Source: Treponema denticola ATCC 35405
GTDB lineage: Bacteria > Spirochaetota > Spirochaetia > Treponematales > Treponemataceae
Assembly (NCBI RefSeq): GCF_000008185.1
Contig: NC_002967.9
Location: forward strand, 310,001-374,000
Direction of reading: 5' to 3'
DNA length: 64,000 nt
A program made the position numbers and the translations under genes. The notes beneath the pieces were generated by a model, which saw only the letters and a list, made by a program, of their open reading frames with translations, searched no databases and was not told the origin of the DNA. Each line of letters begins with the position of its first letter. The first letter of the stretch is position 1. Positions 63,386-64,000 of this stretch are shown piece by piece.

Positions 63386-64000
63386 CTAGCGCGCATTAAA
63401 TTCAAAAGAACCGGATGCTTTGCTGCATTTTATTTTGAGTTTAATTTTTTTATCAGTGTAAGCAGACATATCAATTTCAGTATTTAATATATTTCCGTCT
63501 TTATTATTATCAAAAGATGTGATTAACTTATCACCAAAACTTATTTCTACCGAAATATTACCTGAATCTATATTCCATAAACATTTTAAATCTTTACCTT
63601 CCTTTATTGTAAAGGTAGTGATATTCTCGGAAGTTTTATATTTAAATTTAGCCTTCCATAGATTATTAAAATTAGTTTGGGTCTGCATAATGGCTATATT
63701 TGTATTAGGAAAGAAATTTTTGATTTCATCGTTTATGGCCGATTTAAAAATATAAATAGATAAGATAATCGAAAAGATCAAATTCAAAAGAGTTAAAACG
63801 GCGGCAGCAATAAGAGGCCATAGATTTGCTTTATTTCTTTTATTTACAGCATCCGAAAGATGAGGCATCTGTTTACCGCAGCTGCCGCAAAACGGTATTC
63901 CGGCAGCTTGAATAAATCCGCATGAGGTGCATTTTATCCTCTTGCTTTTTCGTGCCGCTACAAGATAAAGAACAAGCCCAAGCACAGCCGATAGAAAAAA
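63386..64000 (-). CDS. Zinc-ribbon membrane protein (5' end outside window)
   Basis: The frame is open to the window edge, so the N-terminus is missing; the GTG at 63985 is probably internal to a first membrane segment (LGLVLYLVAARKSK). Next come a zinc ribbon CTSCGF..CGSCGK, a second membrane segment (LIAAAVLTLLNLIFSIILSIYIF) and a beta-rich C-terminal domain of unknown family. The zinc-ribbon-plus-membrane plan is common in bacterial proteins of unknown role. Confidence 0.6.
   Translation of the reverse strand, partial: FFLSAVLGLVLYLVAARKSKRIKCTSCGFIQAAGIPFCGSCGKQMPHLSDAVNKRNKANLWPLIAAAVLTLLNLIFSIILSIYIFKSAINDEIKNFFPNTNIAIMQTQTNFNNLWKAKFKYKTSENITTFTIKEGKDLKCLWNIDSGNISVEISFGDKLITSFDNNKDGNILNTEIDMSAYTDKKIKLKIKCSKASGSFEFNAR

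Overview
The window reads as chromosomal DNA of an oral treponeme, most likely Treponema denticola or a very close relative. The main evidence is a 1395-residue Cas9 whose sequence I recognise as the T. denticola type II-A enzyme, with its matching 36-nt CRISPR repeat. The AT-rich base composition, the Trep_Strep-type transporter component and the many exported proteins of unknown family fit this. There are no rRNA or tRNA genes, no insertion sequences and no prophage.

Layout. 1-604: VapBC-type toxin-antitoxin pair, toxin cut by the window edge. 745-3608: ECF transporter operon (S, T, fused double ATPase) with its own promoter and palindromic operator. 3762-5813: an elongation factor G. 5858-10736: accessory block of two half-size ABC exporters plus DUF4299-like and SAP-like proteins. 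10789-11186: decayed Phd/RelE module with an intact operator. 11265-17831: rlmJ, a MATE transporter, an RCK protein, gyrA and ftcD, all on the minus strand. 18103-20639: probable horizontally acquired pair, a PD-(D/E)XK plus DUF2075 helicase and a NUDIX hydrolase. 20983-28709: pepA, a methyltransferase, a RelB/YafQ toxin-antitoxin pair, a metallopeptidase-like membrane protein, ychF and sppA. 28795-32872: four exported proteins of unknown function. 32920-36969: thyX, then a Ktr-type K+ transporter with its RCK subunit and a PAS-like membrane protein. 37078-40549: two convergent ABC exporters. 40796-47321: DUF2089 and SHOCT-like proteins, MoxR, two CorC/HlyC proteins and a tandem-PII plus DUF1538 pair. 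47584-48793: two exported proteins. 48838-50718: recQ.

50817-60995 is a complete type II-A CRISPR-Cas locus. A divergent tracrRNA gene lies on the minus strand directly upstream of cas9, followed by cas9-cas1-cas2-csn2 with overlapping ends. Then comes a 94-nt leader and an array of 58 repeats (57 complete, one degenerate at the 3' end) with 57 spacers. The array is rich in history: a pair of spacers shifted by one base, exact duplicates, a duplicated four-spacer block with one member exchanged, variant repeats next to that block, and two sets of spacers that match diverged versions of the same genes. The predicted cas9 promoter would give a leader antisense to the whole tracrRNA. After the array come a TetR regulator and a MATE efflux gene with a perfect 24-bp operator, and a partial zinc-ribbon membrane protein.

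The least described elements are the nuclease-helicase/NUDIX pair at 18103-20639, the PII/DUF1538 pair at 45196-47321, and the cas9 leader/tracrRNA antisense arrangement.
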